Shown here: piece by piece, positions 25,169 to 37,390 of the stretch | Layout: every line of letters starts with the position of its first letter | Numbering within the stretch: the first letter of the stretch is position 1 | From: Hydractinia symbiolongicarpus | Taxonomy: Eukaryota > Cnidaria > Hydrozoa > Anthoathecata > Hydractiniidae | Direction: 5' to 3' | NCBI RefSeq assembly: GCF_029227915.1 | Contig: NC_079886.1 | Coordinates: forward strand, 3,162,001-3,226,000 | DNA: 64,000 bases | The notes under the pieces: generated by a model | What the model was told of the DNA's origin: nothing | The model's input: the letters and a program-made list of their open reading frames with translations, nothing else | The model's database searches: none | Made by a program: the position numbers and the translations under genes

Positions 25169-27372
25169 ATGAGACTTGTAGTTTTCAACAATGTTTTCAT
25201 TTTTGATAAGACGCTAAATAAAACAAGTTTAATCGCCGGCAAACGAAAACCCGCGATTTACCGTAAATCCCGGGCTTGGCCCGTATAGTCAAAAGTATAC
25301 AAAGGGAGTAAACTCATTTCCCGAACGATTTTTTAAATTATTTTTTCACCATTAAAACGCATGAGATTTGTAGTTTTCAAAAATGTTTTCATTTTTGATG
25401 AGACGCTGACTGAAAGAAGTTTGATCTCCGGCAAACGTAAACCCGGGATTTCCTGTAAATCCCGAACTTGGCCCGTATAGTCGAATGTATAAAAGAAAGT
25501 ACCCAGGGAGTAAACTGATTTCCCGAACGATTTTTCAAATTATTTCTGCAGCACTAGAACGAATGAGACTTGTAGTATTCAAAAATGTTTACATTTTTGA
25601 TGAGACGCCGAATGAAAGCTGTTTAATCGCCGACAACGAAAACCCGCTTTTCCCGTAAATCCCTGGCTTGGCCCGTATAGTTGAATGAATACAAAGAAAG
25701 TACCCTGTGAATAAACTCATTTTCACAACGATTTTTTAAATTATTTTTTCACCACTAAAACGCATGAGACTTGTAGTTTTCAAAAATGTTTTCATTTTTG
25801 AGAAGACGCTGAATAAAAGAAGTTTAATCGCCGGTAAACGAAAACCCGCGATTTCCCGTAAATCCCGTACTCGGCCCGTATAGTCAAAGGTATACAAAGA
25901 AAGTACTCAGGGAGTAAACTTATTTCCCGAAAGATATTTTAAATTATTTTTTCACCGCTAAAACGCATGAGACTTGTAGTTTTCAAAAATGTTTTCATTT
26001 TTGATGAGACGCTAAGTAAAACAAGTTTATTCGCCAGCAAACGAAAACCCGCGATTTCCCGTAAATCCCGGACACGACCCGTATAATCAAAAGTATACAA
26101 AGAAAGTACCCAGGGAGTAAACTCATTTCCCGAACGATTTTTTAAATTATCTTTTCACCACTAAAACGCATGAGACTTGTAGTTTTCAAAAATGTTTTCA
26201 TTACTGATGAGACGCTGAATAAAAGAAGTTTAATCGCGGGCAAACGAAAACCCGGGATTTCCTGTAAATCCCGAACTTGGCCCGTATAGTCGAATGTATA
26301 AAAGAAAGTACAAAGGGAGTAAACTGATTTCCCGAACGATTTTTCAAATTATTTCTGCACCACTGGAACGAATGAGACTTGTAGTATTCAAAAATGTTTA
26401 CATTTTTGATGAGACCCGAATAAAAGCAGTTTAATCGCCGACAACTGAAAACCCGCTTTTCCCGTAAATCCCTGGCTCGGCCCGTATAGTTGAGTGTATA
26501 CAAAGAAAGTACCCTGTGAATAAAATCATTTTCAGAACGATTTTTTAAATGATTTTTTCACCACTAAAACGCATGAGACTTGTAGTTTTCAAAAATGTTT
26601 TCATTTTTGAGAAGACGCTGAATAAAAGAAGTTTAATCGCCGGCAAACGAAAACCCGCGATTTTCCGTAAATCCCGTACTCGGCCCGTATAGTCAAAAGT
26701 ATACAAAGAAAGTACCCTGTGAGTTAACTCATTTTCAGAAGGATTTTTTAAATTATTTTTTCACCACTAAAACGCATAAGACTTGTAGTTTTCAACAATG
26801 TTTTCATTTTTGATGAGACGCTAAATAAAACAAGTTTAATCGCCGGCAAACGAAAACCCGCGATTTCCCGTAAATCCCGGGCTTAGCCCGCATAGTCGAA
26901 TGTATATAAAGAAAGTACTCAGGAAGTAAACTTATTTCCCGAGCGATATTTTAAATTATTTTTTCACCACTAAAACGCTTGAGACTTGTAGTTTTCAAAA
27001 ATGTTTTCATTTTTGATGAGACGCTAAATAAAAGAAGTTTAATCGCCGGCAAACGAAAACCCGCGATTTCCCGTAAATCCCGTACTCGGCCTGTATAGTC
27101 AAAAGTATACAAAGAAAGTACCCAGGGAGTAAACTCATTTCCGGAACGATTTTTTAAATTATTTTTTCACCACTAAAACGCATGAGACTTGTAGTTTTTA
27201 AAAATGTTTTCATTTTTGATGAGACGCTGAATGAAGGAAGTTTAATCGCCGGGAAAAAAACCCCGCGATTTCCCGTTAATCCCGATCTCTGCCCGTATAG
27301 TCAAAAGTATACAAAGGGAGTAAACTCATTTCCCGAAGGATTTTTTAAATTATTTTTTCACCATTAAAACGC
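25169..27372. repeat. Segment f-P-b-c-d-e-b-j-f-i-g, copy in B
   Basis: Monomers at 25,169, 25,361, 25,563, 25,764, 25,967, 26,170, 26,372, 26,573, 26,776, 26,979 and 27,182 repeat 17,327-19,530 at an offset of 7,842 bp. The GAGACCCGAATA deletion variant is kept in b (26,372). No gene is present; the 100-codon frame that crosses it is a by-product of that 2-bp deletion. Confidence 0.88.
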
Positions 27373-29791
27373 ATGAGATTTGTAGTTTTCAAAAATGTTT
27401 TCATTTTTGATGAGACGCTGAATAAAAGAAGTTTAATCGCCGGTAAACGAAAACCCGCGATTTCCCGTAAATCCCGTACTCGGCCCGTATAGTCAAAGGT
27501 ATACAAAGAAAGTACTCAGGGAGTAAACTTATTTCCCGAAAGATATTTTAAATTATTTTTTCACCGCTAAAACGCATGAGACTTGTAGTTTTCAAAAATG
27601 TTTTCATTTTTGATGAGACGCTAAGTAAAACAAGTTTATTCGCCGGCAAACGAAAACCTGCCATTTCCCGTAAATCCCGGACACGACCCGTATAATCAAA
27701 AGTATACAAAGAAAGTACCCAGGGTGTAAACTCATTTCCCGAACGATTTTTTAAATTATCTTTTCATCACTAAAACGCATGAGACTTGTAGTTTTCAAAA
27801 ATGTTTTCATTACTGATGAGACGCTGAATAAAAGAAGTTTAATCGCGGGCAAACGAAAACCCGGGATTTCCTGTAAATCCCGAACTTGGCCCGTATAGTC
27901 GAATGTATAAAAGAAAGTACCAAGGGAGTAAACTGATTTCCCGAACGATTTTTCAAATTATTTCTGCAGCACTAGAACGAATGAGACTTGTAGTATACAA
28001 AAATGTTTACATTTTTGATGAGACGCCGAATGAAAGCTGTTTAATCGCCGACAACCGAAAACCCGCTTTTCCCGTAAATCCCTGGCTTGGCCCGTATAGT
28101 TGAATGAATACAAAGAAAGTACCCTGCGAATAAACTCATTTTCACAACGATTTTTTAAATTATTTTTTCACCACTAAAACGCATGAGACTTGTAGTTTTC
28201 AAAAATGTTTTCATTTTTAAGAAGACGCTGAATAAAAGAAGTTTAATCGCCGGTAAACGAAAACCCGCGATTTCCCGTAAATCCCGTACTCGGCCCGTAT
28301 AGTCAAAGGTATACAAAGAAAGTACTCAGGGAGTAAACTTATTTTCCGAAAGATATTTTAAATTATTTTTACCGCTAAAACGCATGAGACTTGTAGTTTT
28401 CAAAAATGTTTTCATTTTTGATGAGACGCTAAGTAAAACAAGTTTATTCGCCGGCAAACGAAAACCCGCGATTTCCCGTAAATCCCGGACACGACCCGTA
28501 TAAGCAAAAGTATACAAAGAAAGTACCCAGGGAGTAAACTCATTTCCCGAACGATTTTTTAAATTATCTTTTCACGACTAAAACGCATGAGACTTGTAGT
28601 TTTCAAAAATGTTTTCATTACTGATGAGACGCCGAATGAAAGCAGTTTAATCGCCGACAACTGAAAACCCGCTTTTCCCGTAAATCCCTTGCTCGGCCCG
28701 TATAGTTGAATGTATACAAAGAAAGTACCCTGTGAATAAAATCATTTTCAGAACGATTTTTTAAATGATTTTTCACCACTAAAACGCATGAGACTTGTAG
28801 TTTTCAAAAATGTTTTCATTTTTAAGAAGACGCTGAATAAAAGAAGTTTAATCGCCGGCAAACGAAAACCCGCGATTTTCCGTAAATCCCGTACTCGGCC
28901 CGTATAGTCAAAAGTATATAAAGAAAGTACTCAGGGAGTAAACTCATTTCCCGAACGATATTTTAAATTAATTTATCACCACTAAAACGCATGAGACTTG
29001 TAGTTTTCAACAATGTTTTCATTTTTGATGAGACGCTAAATAAAACAAGTTTAATCGCCGGCAAACGAAAACCCACGATTTCCCGTAAATCCCGGGCTTA
29101 GCCCGCATAGTCGAATGTATATAAAGAAAGTACTTAGGGAGTAAACTTATTTCCCGAAGGATTTTTTAAATTATTTTTTCACCATTAAAACGCATGAGAT
29201 TTGTAGTTTTCAAAAATGTTTTCATTTTTGATGAGACGATGAATGAAAGAAGTTTGATCTCCGGCAAACGTAAACCCGGGATTTCCTGTAAATCCCGAAC
29301 TTGGCCCGTATAGTTGACTGAATACAAAGAAAGTACCCTGTGAATAAACTCATTTTCACAACGATTTTTTAAATTATTTTTTCACCACTAAAACGCATGA
29401 GACTTGTAGTTTTCAAAAATGTTTTCATTTTTGAGAAGACGCTGAATAAAAGAAGTTTAATCGCCGGTAAACGAAAACCCGCGATTTCCCGTAAATCCCG
29501 TACTCGGCCCGTATAGTCAAAGGTATACAAAGAAAGTACTCAGGGAGTAAACTTATTTCCCGAAAGATATTTTAAATTATTTTTTCACCGCTAAAACGCA
29601 TGAGACTTGTAGTTTTCAAAAATGTTTTGATTTTTGATGAGACGCTAAGTAAAACAAGTTTATTCGCCGGCAAAGGAAAACCTGCGATTTCCCGTAAATC
29701 CCGGACACGACCCGTATAGTCAAAAGTATACAAAGGGAGTAAACTCATTTCCCGAAGGATTTTTTAAATTATTTTTTCACCATTAAAACGC
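27373..29791. repeat. 12-mer HOR copy 2 (2,419 bp)
   Basis: Monomers start at 27,373, 27,576, 27,779, 27,981, 28,183, 28,384, 28,587, 28,788, 28,991, 29,194, 29,397 and 29,600. The order is the same as in copy 1, including the short d (29,600) with CAAAGGGAG and TTTTGATTTTTG. It is directly followed by copy 3. Confidence 0.9.
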
Positions 29792-32221
29792 ATGAGATTT
29801 GTAGTTTTCAAAAATGTTTTCATTTTTGATGAGACGCTGAATAAAAGAAGTTTAATCGCCGGTAAACGAAAACCCGCGATTTCCCGTAAATCCCGTACTC
29901 GGCCCGTATAGTCAAAGGTATACAAAGAAAGTACTCAGGGAGTAAACTTATTTCCCGAAAGATATTTTAAATTATTTTTTCACCGCTAAAACGCATGAGA
30001 CTTGTAGTTTTCAAAAATGTTTTCATTTTTGATGAGACGCTAAGTAAAACAAGTTTATTCGCCGGCAAACGAAAACCTGCCATTTCCCGTAAATCCCGGA
30101 CACGACCCGTATAATCAAAAGTATACAAAGAAAGTACCCAGGGTGTAAACTCATTTCCCGAACGATTTTTTAAATTATCTTTTCATCACTAAAACGCATG
30201 AGACTTGTAGTTTTCAAAAATGTTTTCATTACTGATGAGACGCTGAATAAAAGAAGTTTAATCGCGGGCAAACGAAAACCCGGGATTTCCTGTAAATCCC
30301 GAACTTGGCCCGTATAGTCGAATGTATAAAAGAAAGTACCAAGGGAGTAAACTGATTTCCCGAACGATTTTTCAAATTATTTCTGCAGCACTAGAACGAA
30401 TGAGACTTGTAGTATACAAAAATGTTTACATTTTTGATGAGACGCCGAATGAAAGCTGTTTAATCGCCGACAACCGAAAACCCGCTTTTCACGTAAATCC
30501 CTGGCTTGGCCTGTATAGTTGAATGAATACAAAGAAAGTACCCTGCGAATAAACTCATTTTCACAACGATTTTTTAAATTATTTTTTCACCACTAAAACG
30601 CATGAGACTTGTAGTTTTCAAAAATGTTTTCATTTTTAAGAAGACGGTGAATAAAAGAAGTTTAATCGCCGGTAAACGAAAACCCGCGATTTCCCGTAAA
30701 TCCCGTACTCGGCCCGTATAGTCAAAGGTATACAAAGAAAGTACTCAGGGAGTAAACTTATTTTCCGAAAGATATTTTAAATTATTTTTACCGCTAAAAC
30801 GCATGAGACTTGTAGTTTTCAAAAATGTTTTCATTTTTGATGAGACGTTAAGTAAAACAAGTTTATTCGCCGGCAAACGAAAACCCGCGATTTCCCGTAA
30901 ATCCCGGACACGACCCGTATAATCAAAAGTATACAAAGAAAGTACCCAGGGAGTAAACTCATTTCCCGAACGATTTTTTAAATTATCTTTTCACCACTAA
31001 AACGCATGAGACTTGTAGTTTTCAAAAATGTTTTCATTACTGATGAGACGCCGAATGAAAGCAGTTTAATCGCCGACAACTGAAAACCCGCTTTTCCCGT
31101 AAATCCCTGGCTCGGCCCGTATAGTTGAATGTATACAAAGAAAGTACCCTGTGAATAAAATCATTTTCAGAACGATTTTTTAAATGATTTTTCACCACTA
31201 AAACGCATGAGACTTGTAGTTTTCAAAAATGTTTTCATTTTTAAGAAGACGCTGAATAAAAGAAGTTTAATCGCCGGCAAACGAAAACCCGCGATTTTCC
31301 GTAAATCCCGTACTCGGCCCGTATAGTCAAAAGTATACAAAGAAAGTACTCAGGGAGTAAACTCATTTCCCGAACGATATTTTAAATTAATTTATCACCA
31401 CTAAAACGCATGAGACTTGTAGTTTTCAACAATGTTTTCATTTTTGATGAGACGCTAAATAAAACAAGTTTAATCGCCGGCAAACGAAAACCCACGATTT
31501 CCCGTAAATCCCGGGCTTAGCCCGCATAGTCGAATGTATATAAAGAAAGTACTCAGGGAGTAAACTTATTTCCCGAAAAATTTTTTAAATTATTTTTTCA
31601 CCATTAAAACGCATGAGATTTGTAGTTTTCAAAAATGTTTTCATTTTTGATGAGACGATGAATGAAAGAAGTTTGATCTCCGGCAAACGTAAACCCGGGA
31701 TTTCCTGTAAATCCCGAACTTGGCCCGTATAGTTGACTGAATACAAAGAAAGTACCCTGTGAATAAACTCATTTTCACAACGATTTTTTAAATTATTTTT
31801 TCACCACTAAAACGCATGAGACTTGTAGTTTTCAAAAATGTTTTCATTTTTGAGAAGACGCTGAATAAAAGAAGTTTAATCGCCGGTAAACGAAAACCCG
31901 CGATTTCCCGTAAATCCCGTACTCGGCCCGTATAGTCAAAGGTATACAAAGAAAGTACTCAGGGAGTAAACTTATTTCCCGAAAGATATTTTAAATTATT
32001 TTTTCACCGCTAAAACGCATGAGACTTGTAGTTTTCAAAAATGTTTTCATTTTTGATGAGACGCTAAGTAAAACAAGTTTATCCGCCGGCAAAGGAAAAC
32101 CTGCGATTTCCCGTAAATCCCGGACACGACCCGTATAATCAAAAGTATACAAAGAAAGTACCCAGGGTGTAAACTCATTTCCCGAACGATTTTTTAAATT
32201 ATCTTTTCATCACTAAAACGC
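29792..32221. repeat. 12-mer HOR copy 3 (2,430 bp)
   Basis: Monomers at 29,792, 29,995, 30,198, 30,400, 30,602, 30,803, 31,006, 31,207, 31,410, 31,613, 31,816 and 32,019 repeat copy 2 at 2,419 bp. The last d is full length with a TACCCAGGGTG tail instead of the 11-bp deletion, so the copy ends as normal d and runs into e. Private changes include GACGGTGAAT (30,64x) and GACGTTAAG (30,84x). Confidence 0.88.
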
Positions 32222-33031
32222 ATGAGACTTGTAGTTTTCAAAAATGTTTTCATTACTGATGAGACGCTGAATAAAAGAAGTTTAATCGCGGGCAAACGAA
32301 AACCCGGGATTTCCTGTAAATCCCGAACTTGGCCCATATAGTCGAATGTATAAAAGAAAGTACCAAGGGAGTAAACTGATTTCCCGAACGATTTTTCAAA
32401 TTATTTCTGCACCACTGGAACGAATGAGACTTGTAGTATTCAAAAATGTTTACATTTTTGATGAGACTCCGAATGAAAGCAGTTTAATCGCCGACAACCA
32501 AAAACCCGCTTTTCCCGTAAATCCCTGGCTCGGCCCGTATAGTTGAATGTATACAAAGAAAGTACCCTGTGAATAAAATCATTTTCAGAACGATTTTTTA
32601 AATGATTTTTTTACCACTAAAACGCATGAGACTTGTAGTTTTCAAAAATGTTTTCATTTTTGAGAAGGCGCTGAATAAAAGAAGTTTAATCGCCGGCAAA
32701 CGAAAACCCGCGATTTCCCGTAAATCCCGTACTTGGCCCGTATAATCAAAAGTATACAAATAAAGTACTCAGGGAGTAAACTCATTTTCCGAACGATTTT
32801 TTAAATTATTTTATCACCACTAAAACGCATGAGACTTGTAGTTTTCAACAATGTTTTCATTTTTGATGAGACGCTAAATAAAACAAGTTTAATCGCCGGC
32901 AAACGAAAACCCGCTATTACCCGTAAATCCCGGACACGACCCGTATAATCAAAAGTATACAAAGAAAGTACTCAGGGAGTAAACTTTTTTCCCGAAAGAT
33001 ATTTTAAATTATTTTTTCACCGCTAAAACGC
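32222..33031. repeat. Transition e-b-j-(f/d)
   Basis: Monomers at 32,222 (e), 32,424 (b, GAGACTCCG), 32,626 (j, GAGAAGGCG) and 32,829 (f front, GACACGACC middle, CCGAAAGATA tail). The e-b-j part resembles the 1,813-bp HOR; the last monomer is close to the f of the 2,003-bp HOR. This is the entry into the large regular block. Confidence 0.83.
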
Positions 33032-33628
33032 ATGAGACTTGTAGTTTTCAAAAATGTTTACATTTTTGATGAGACGCCGAATGAAAGCAGTTTAAACGCC
33101 GACAACCGAAAACCTGCTTTTTCCGTAAATCCCTGGCTTGGCCCGTATAGTTGAATGTATACAAAGAAAGTACCCTGTGAATAAACTCATTTTCAGAACG
33201 ATTTTATAAATTATTTTTTCAGCACTAAAACGCATGAGACTTGTAGTTTTCAAAAATGTTTTCATTTCTGAGAAGACGCTGAATAAATGAAGTTTAATCG
33301 CCGGCAAACGAAAACCCGCGATTTCCCGTAAATCCCGGGCTTAGCCCGCATAGTCGAATGTATATAAAGAAAGTACTCAGGGAGTAAACTTATTTTCCGA
33401 ACGATATTTTAAATTATTTTTTCACCACTAAAACGCATGAGACTTGTAGTTTTCAAAAATATTTTCATTTTTGATGAGACGCTGAATGAAGGAAGTTTAA
33501 TCGCCGGGAAAAAAACCCTCGCGATTTCCCGTTAATCCCGGTCTCTGCCCGTATAGTCAAAAGTATACAAAGGGAGTAAACTCATTTCCCGAACGATTTT
33601 TTAAATTATTTTTTCACCATTAAAACGC
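33032..33628. repeat. 2,003/1,810-bp HOR, leading partial unit (b'-h-g)
   Basis: Monomers at 33,032 (b' with TTTAAACGCC and TTTTATAAATT), 33,234 (h, CATTTCTGAGAAG) and 33,437 (g, 192 bp, single copy) precede the first P at 33,629. With the f/d monomer at 32,829 this is the tail of a 9-mer version, because only one g is present. Confidence 0.88.
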
Positions 33629-35631
33629 ATGAGATTTGTAGTTTTCAAAAATGTTTTCATTTTTGATGAGACGCTGAATGAAAGAAGTTTGATCTCCGGC
33701 AAACGTAAACCCGGGATTTCCTGTAAATCCCGAACTTGGCCCGTATAGTCGAATGTATAAAAGAAAGTACCCAGGGAGTAAACTGATTTCCCGAACGATT
33801 TTTCAAATTATTTCTGCAGCACTAGAACGAATGAGACTTGTAGTATACAAAAATGTTTACATTTTTGATGAGACGCCGAATGAAAGCTGTTTAATCGCCG
33901 ACAACCGAAAACCCGCTTTTCCCGTAAATCCCTGGCTTGGCCCGTATAGTTAAATGAATACAAAGAAAGTACCCTGCGAATAAACTCATTTTCACAACGA
34001 TTTTTTAAATTATTTTTTCACCACTAAAACGCATGAGACTTGTAGTTTTCAAAAATGTTTTCATTTTTGAGAAGACGCTGAATAAAAGAAGTTTAATCGC
34101 CGGTAAACGAAAACCCGCGATTTCCCGTAAATCCCGTACTCGGCCCGTATAGTCAAAGGTATACAAAGAAAGTACTCAGGGAGTAAACTTATTTTCCGAA
34201 AGATATTTTAAATTATTTTTTCACCGCTAAAACGCATGAGACTTGTAGTTTTCAAAAATGTTTTCATTTTTGATGAGACGCTAAATAAAACAAGTTTATT
34301 CGCCGGCAAACGAAAACCCGCGATTTCCCGTAAATCCCGGACACGACCCGTATAATCAAAAGTATACAAAGAAAGTACCCAGGGAGTAAACTCATTTCTC
34401 GAACGATTTTTTAAATTATCTTTTCACCACTAAAACGCATGAGACTTGTGGTTTTCAAAAATGTTTTCATTACTGATGAGACGCCGAATGAAAGCAGTTT
34501 AATCGCCGACAACTGAAAACCCGCTTTTCCCGTAAATCCCTGGCTCGGCCCGTATAGTTGAATGTATACAAAGAAAGTACCCTGTGAATAAAATCATTTT
34601 CAGAACGATTTTTTAAATGATTTTTCACCACTAAAACGCATGAGACTTGTAGTTTTCAACAATGTTTTCATTTTTGATGAGACGCTAAATAAGACAAGTT
34701 TAATCGCCGGCAAACGAAAACCCGCGATTTCCCGTAAATCCCCGACACGACCCGTATAATCAAAAGTATACAAAGAAAGTACTCAGGGAGTAAACATATT
34801 TCCCGAAAGATATTTTAAATTATTTTTTCACCGCTAAAACGCATGAGACTTGTAGTTTTCAAAAATGTTTACATTTTTGATGAGACGCCAAATGAAAGCA
34901 GTTTAAACGCCGACAACCGAAAACCTGCTTTTTCCGTAAATCCCTGGCTTGGCCCGTATAGTTGAATGTATACAAAGAAAGTACCCTGTGAATAAACTCA
35001 TTTTCAGAACGATTTTATAAATTATTTTTTCAGCACTAAAACGCATGATACTTGTAGTTTTCAAAAATGTTTTCATTTCTGAGGAGACGCTGAATAAATG
35101 AAGTTTAATCGCCGGCAAACGAAAACCCGCGATTTCCCGTAAATCCCGAGCTTAGCCCGCATAGTCGAATGTATATAAAGAAAGTACTCAGGGAGTAAAC
35201 TTATTTTCCGAACGATATTTTAAATTATTTTTTCACCACTAAAACGCATGAGACTTGTAGTTTTCAAAAATATTTTCATTTTTGATGAGACGCTGAATGA
35301 AGGAAGTTTAATCGCCGGGAAAAAAACCCTCGCGATTTCCCGTTAATCCCGGTCTCTGCCCGTATAGTCAAAAGTATACAAAGGGAGTAAACTCATTTCC
35401 CGAACGATTTTTTAAATTATTTTTTCACCACTAAAACGCATGAGACTTGTAGTTTTCAAAAATATTTTCATTTTTGATGAGACGCTGAATGAAGGAAGTT
35501 TAATCGCCGGGAAAAAAACCCTCGCGATTTCCCGTTAATCCCGGTCTCTGCCCGTATAGTCAAAAGTATACAAAGGGAGTAAACTCATTTCCCGAACGAT
35601 TTTTTAAATTATTTTTTCACCATTAAAACGC
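33629..35631. repeat. 10-mer HOR unit 1 (2,003 bp)
   Basis: Order P (33,629), b (33,831), c (34,033), d (34,236), e' (34,439), f (34,640), b' (34,843), h (35,045), g (35,248), g (35,440). Shared marks are GTATACAAAAATG in b, TTGTGGTTTTC in e', AAATAAGACAAG in f, GATACTTG and AAATGAAG in h, and two consecutive g monomers. AGTTAAATGAATAC near 33,950 is shared only with the next unit. Confidence 0.93.
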
Positions 35632-35647
35632 ATGAGATTTGTAGTTT

Positions 35648-35669
35648 TCAAAAATGTTTTCATTTTTGA
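35648..35669. repeat. Dyad D1 (hairpin-capable), example in a P monomer
   Basis: TCAAAAATG, a 4-nt spacer TTTT and CATTTTTGA form a perfect 9-bp inverted repeat, located 17-38 bases into the monomer. It is flanked on both sides by the direct repeat ATGAGAC. Most P, c, h, i and j monomers keep it; f (TCAACAATG) and g (TCAAAAATA) each have one mismatch. A role in cruciform formation or protein binding is only inference. Confidence 0.8.
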
Positions 35670-35714
35670 TGAGACGCTGAATGAAAGAAGTTTGATCTCC
35701 GGCAAACGTAAACC

Positions 35715-35735
35715 CGGGATTTCCTGTAAATCCCG
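35715..35735. repeat. Dyad D2, example in a P monomer
   Basis: CGGGATTT, spacer CCTGT, AAATCCCG is a perfect 8-bp inverted repeat. It occurs in P, P' and e monomers, where the front reads CCGGG; elsewhere CGCGATTT breaks one pair. D2 therefore appears at type-specific positions inside each HOR. Confidence 0.8.
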
Positions 35736-37149
35736 AACTTGGCCCGTATAGTCGAATGTATAAAAGAAAGTACCCAGGGAGTAAACTGATTTCCCGAACG
35801 ATTTTTCAAATTATTTCTGCAGCACTAGAACGAATGAGACTTGTAGTATACAAAAATGTTTACATTTTTGATGAGACGCCGAATGAAAGCTGTTTAATCG
35901 CCGACAACCGAAAACCCGCTTTTCCCGTAAATCCCTGGCTTGGCCCGTATAGTTAAATGAATACAAAGAAAGTACCCTGCGAATAAACTCATTTTCACAA
36001 CGATTTTTTAAATTATTTTTTCACCACTAAAACGCATGAGACTTGTAGTTTTCAAAAATGTTTTCATTTTTGAGAAGACGCTGAATAAAAGAAGTTTAAT
36101 CGCCGGTAAACGAAAACCCGCGATTTCCCGTAAATCCCGTACTCGGCCCGTATAGTCAAAGGTATACAAAGAAAGTACTCAGGGAGTAAACTTATTTTCC
36201 GAAAGATATTTTAAATTATTTTTTCACCGCTAAAACGCATGAGACTTGTAGTTTTCAAAAATGTTTTCATTTTTGATGAGACGCTAAATAAAACAAGTTT
36301 ATTCGCCGGCAAACGAAAACCCGCGATTTCCCGTAAATCCCGGACACGACCCGTATAATCAAAAGTATACAAAGAAAGTACCCAGGGAGTAAACTCATTT
36401 CTCGAACGATTTTTTAAATTATCTTTTCACCACTAAAACGCATGAGACTTGTGGTTTTCAAAAATGTTTTCATTACTGATGAGACGCCGAATGAAAGCAG
36501 TTTAATCGCCGACAACTGAAAACCCGCTTTTCCCGTAAATCCCTGGCTCGGCCCGTATAGTTGAATGTATACAAAGAAAGTACCCTGTGAATAAAATCAT
36601 TTTCAGAACGATTTTTTAAATGATTTTTCACCACTAAAACGCATGAGACTTGTAGTTTTCAACAATGTTTTCATTTTTGATGAGACGCTAAATAAGACAA
36701 GTTTAATCGCCGGCAAACGAAAACCCGCGATTTCCCGTAAATCCCCGACACGACCCGTATAATCAAAAGTATACAAAGAAAGTACTCAGGGAGTAAACAT
36801 ATTTCCCGAAAGATATTTTAAATTATTTTTTCACCGCTAAAACGCATGAGACTTGTAGTTTTCAAAAATGTTTACATTTTTGATGAGACGCCGAATGAAA
36901 GCAGTTTAAACGCCGACAACCGAAAACCTGCTTTTTCCGTAAATCCCTGGCTTGGCCCGTATAGTTGAATGTATACAAAGAAAGTACCCTGTGAATAAAC
37001 TCATTTTCAGAACGATTTTATAAATTATTTTTTCAGCACTAAAACGCATGATACTTGTAGTTTTCAAAAATGTTTTCATTTCTGAGGAGACGCTGAATAA
37101 ATGAAGTTTAATCGCCGGCAAACGAAAACCCGCGATTTCCCGTAAATCC

Positions 37150-37162
37150 CGGGCTTAGCCCG
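37150..37162. repeat. Dyad D3, example in an h monomer
   Basis: CGGGCT, spacer T, AGCCCG is a 6-bp inverted repeat restricted to monomers that read GGGCTTAGCCCG (h and many f). The GGGCTTGGCCCG version keeps five pairs with a 3-nt spacer. Confidence 0.75.
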
Positions 37163-37380
37163 CATAGTCGAATGTATATAAAGAAAGTACTCAGGGAGTA
37201 AACTTATTTTCCGAACGATATTTTAAATTATTTTTTCACCACTAAAACGCATGAGACTTGTAGTTTTCAAAAATATTTTCATTTTTGATGAGACGCTGAA
37301 TGAAGGAAGTTTAATCGCCGGGAAAAAAACCCTCGCGATTTCCCGTTAATCCCGGTCTCTGCCCGTATAGTCAAAAGTAT

Positions 37381-37390
37381 ACAAAGGGAG
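37381..37390. other. 11-bp deletion scar defining g monomers (example)
   Basis: Normal monomers read CAAAG-AAAGTACTCAG-GGAGTAAAC; g monomers read CAAAGGGAGTAAAC. The removed 11 bp lie between two AG dinucleotides, consistent with slippage or end-joining at 2-bp microhomology. The scar also occurs in some f (11,894; 17,327; 25,169; 60,962; 62,774) and d (21,758; 29,600) monomers, probably transferred by exchange with g. Confidence 0.85.

Larger units (their letters stand above)
22022..29863. repeat. 8,046-bp segmental duplication, copy B (7,842 bp)
   Basis: This stretch repeats 13,976-22,021 in the same orientation. The offset is 8,046 bp up to the P' at 24,156, then 7,842 bp, because c and d are fused into one monomer at 24,359. 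Only scattered substitutions separate the copies, for example CCTTGCTCGG for CCTGGCTCGG near 28,689 and GGCAATCG for GGCAAACG near 23,226. Copy B then runs on into another 12-mer. Confidence 0.92.

Noticed and set aside
35700-35735. CENP-B box-like match in the GTTTGCCGG/CCCGGG region
   Set aside because: On the reverse strand TTTCGTTTGCCGG starts with the TTCG core, but the following A and CGGG positions of the known box (nTTCGnnnnAnnCGGGn) do not fit. The TTCGGGAAATG in the tail fits the first half only.
37175-37183. TATATAAAG as a true promoter
   Set aside because: It is a short AT-rich match in a repeat with no downstream gene. I report it only as a possible source of satellite transcripts and not as an annotated promoter.
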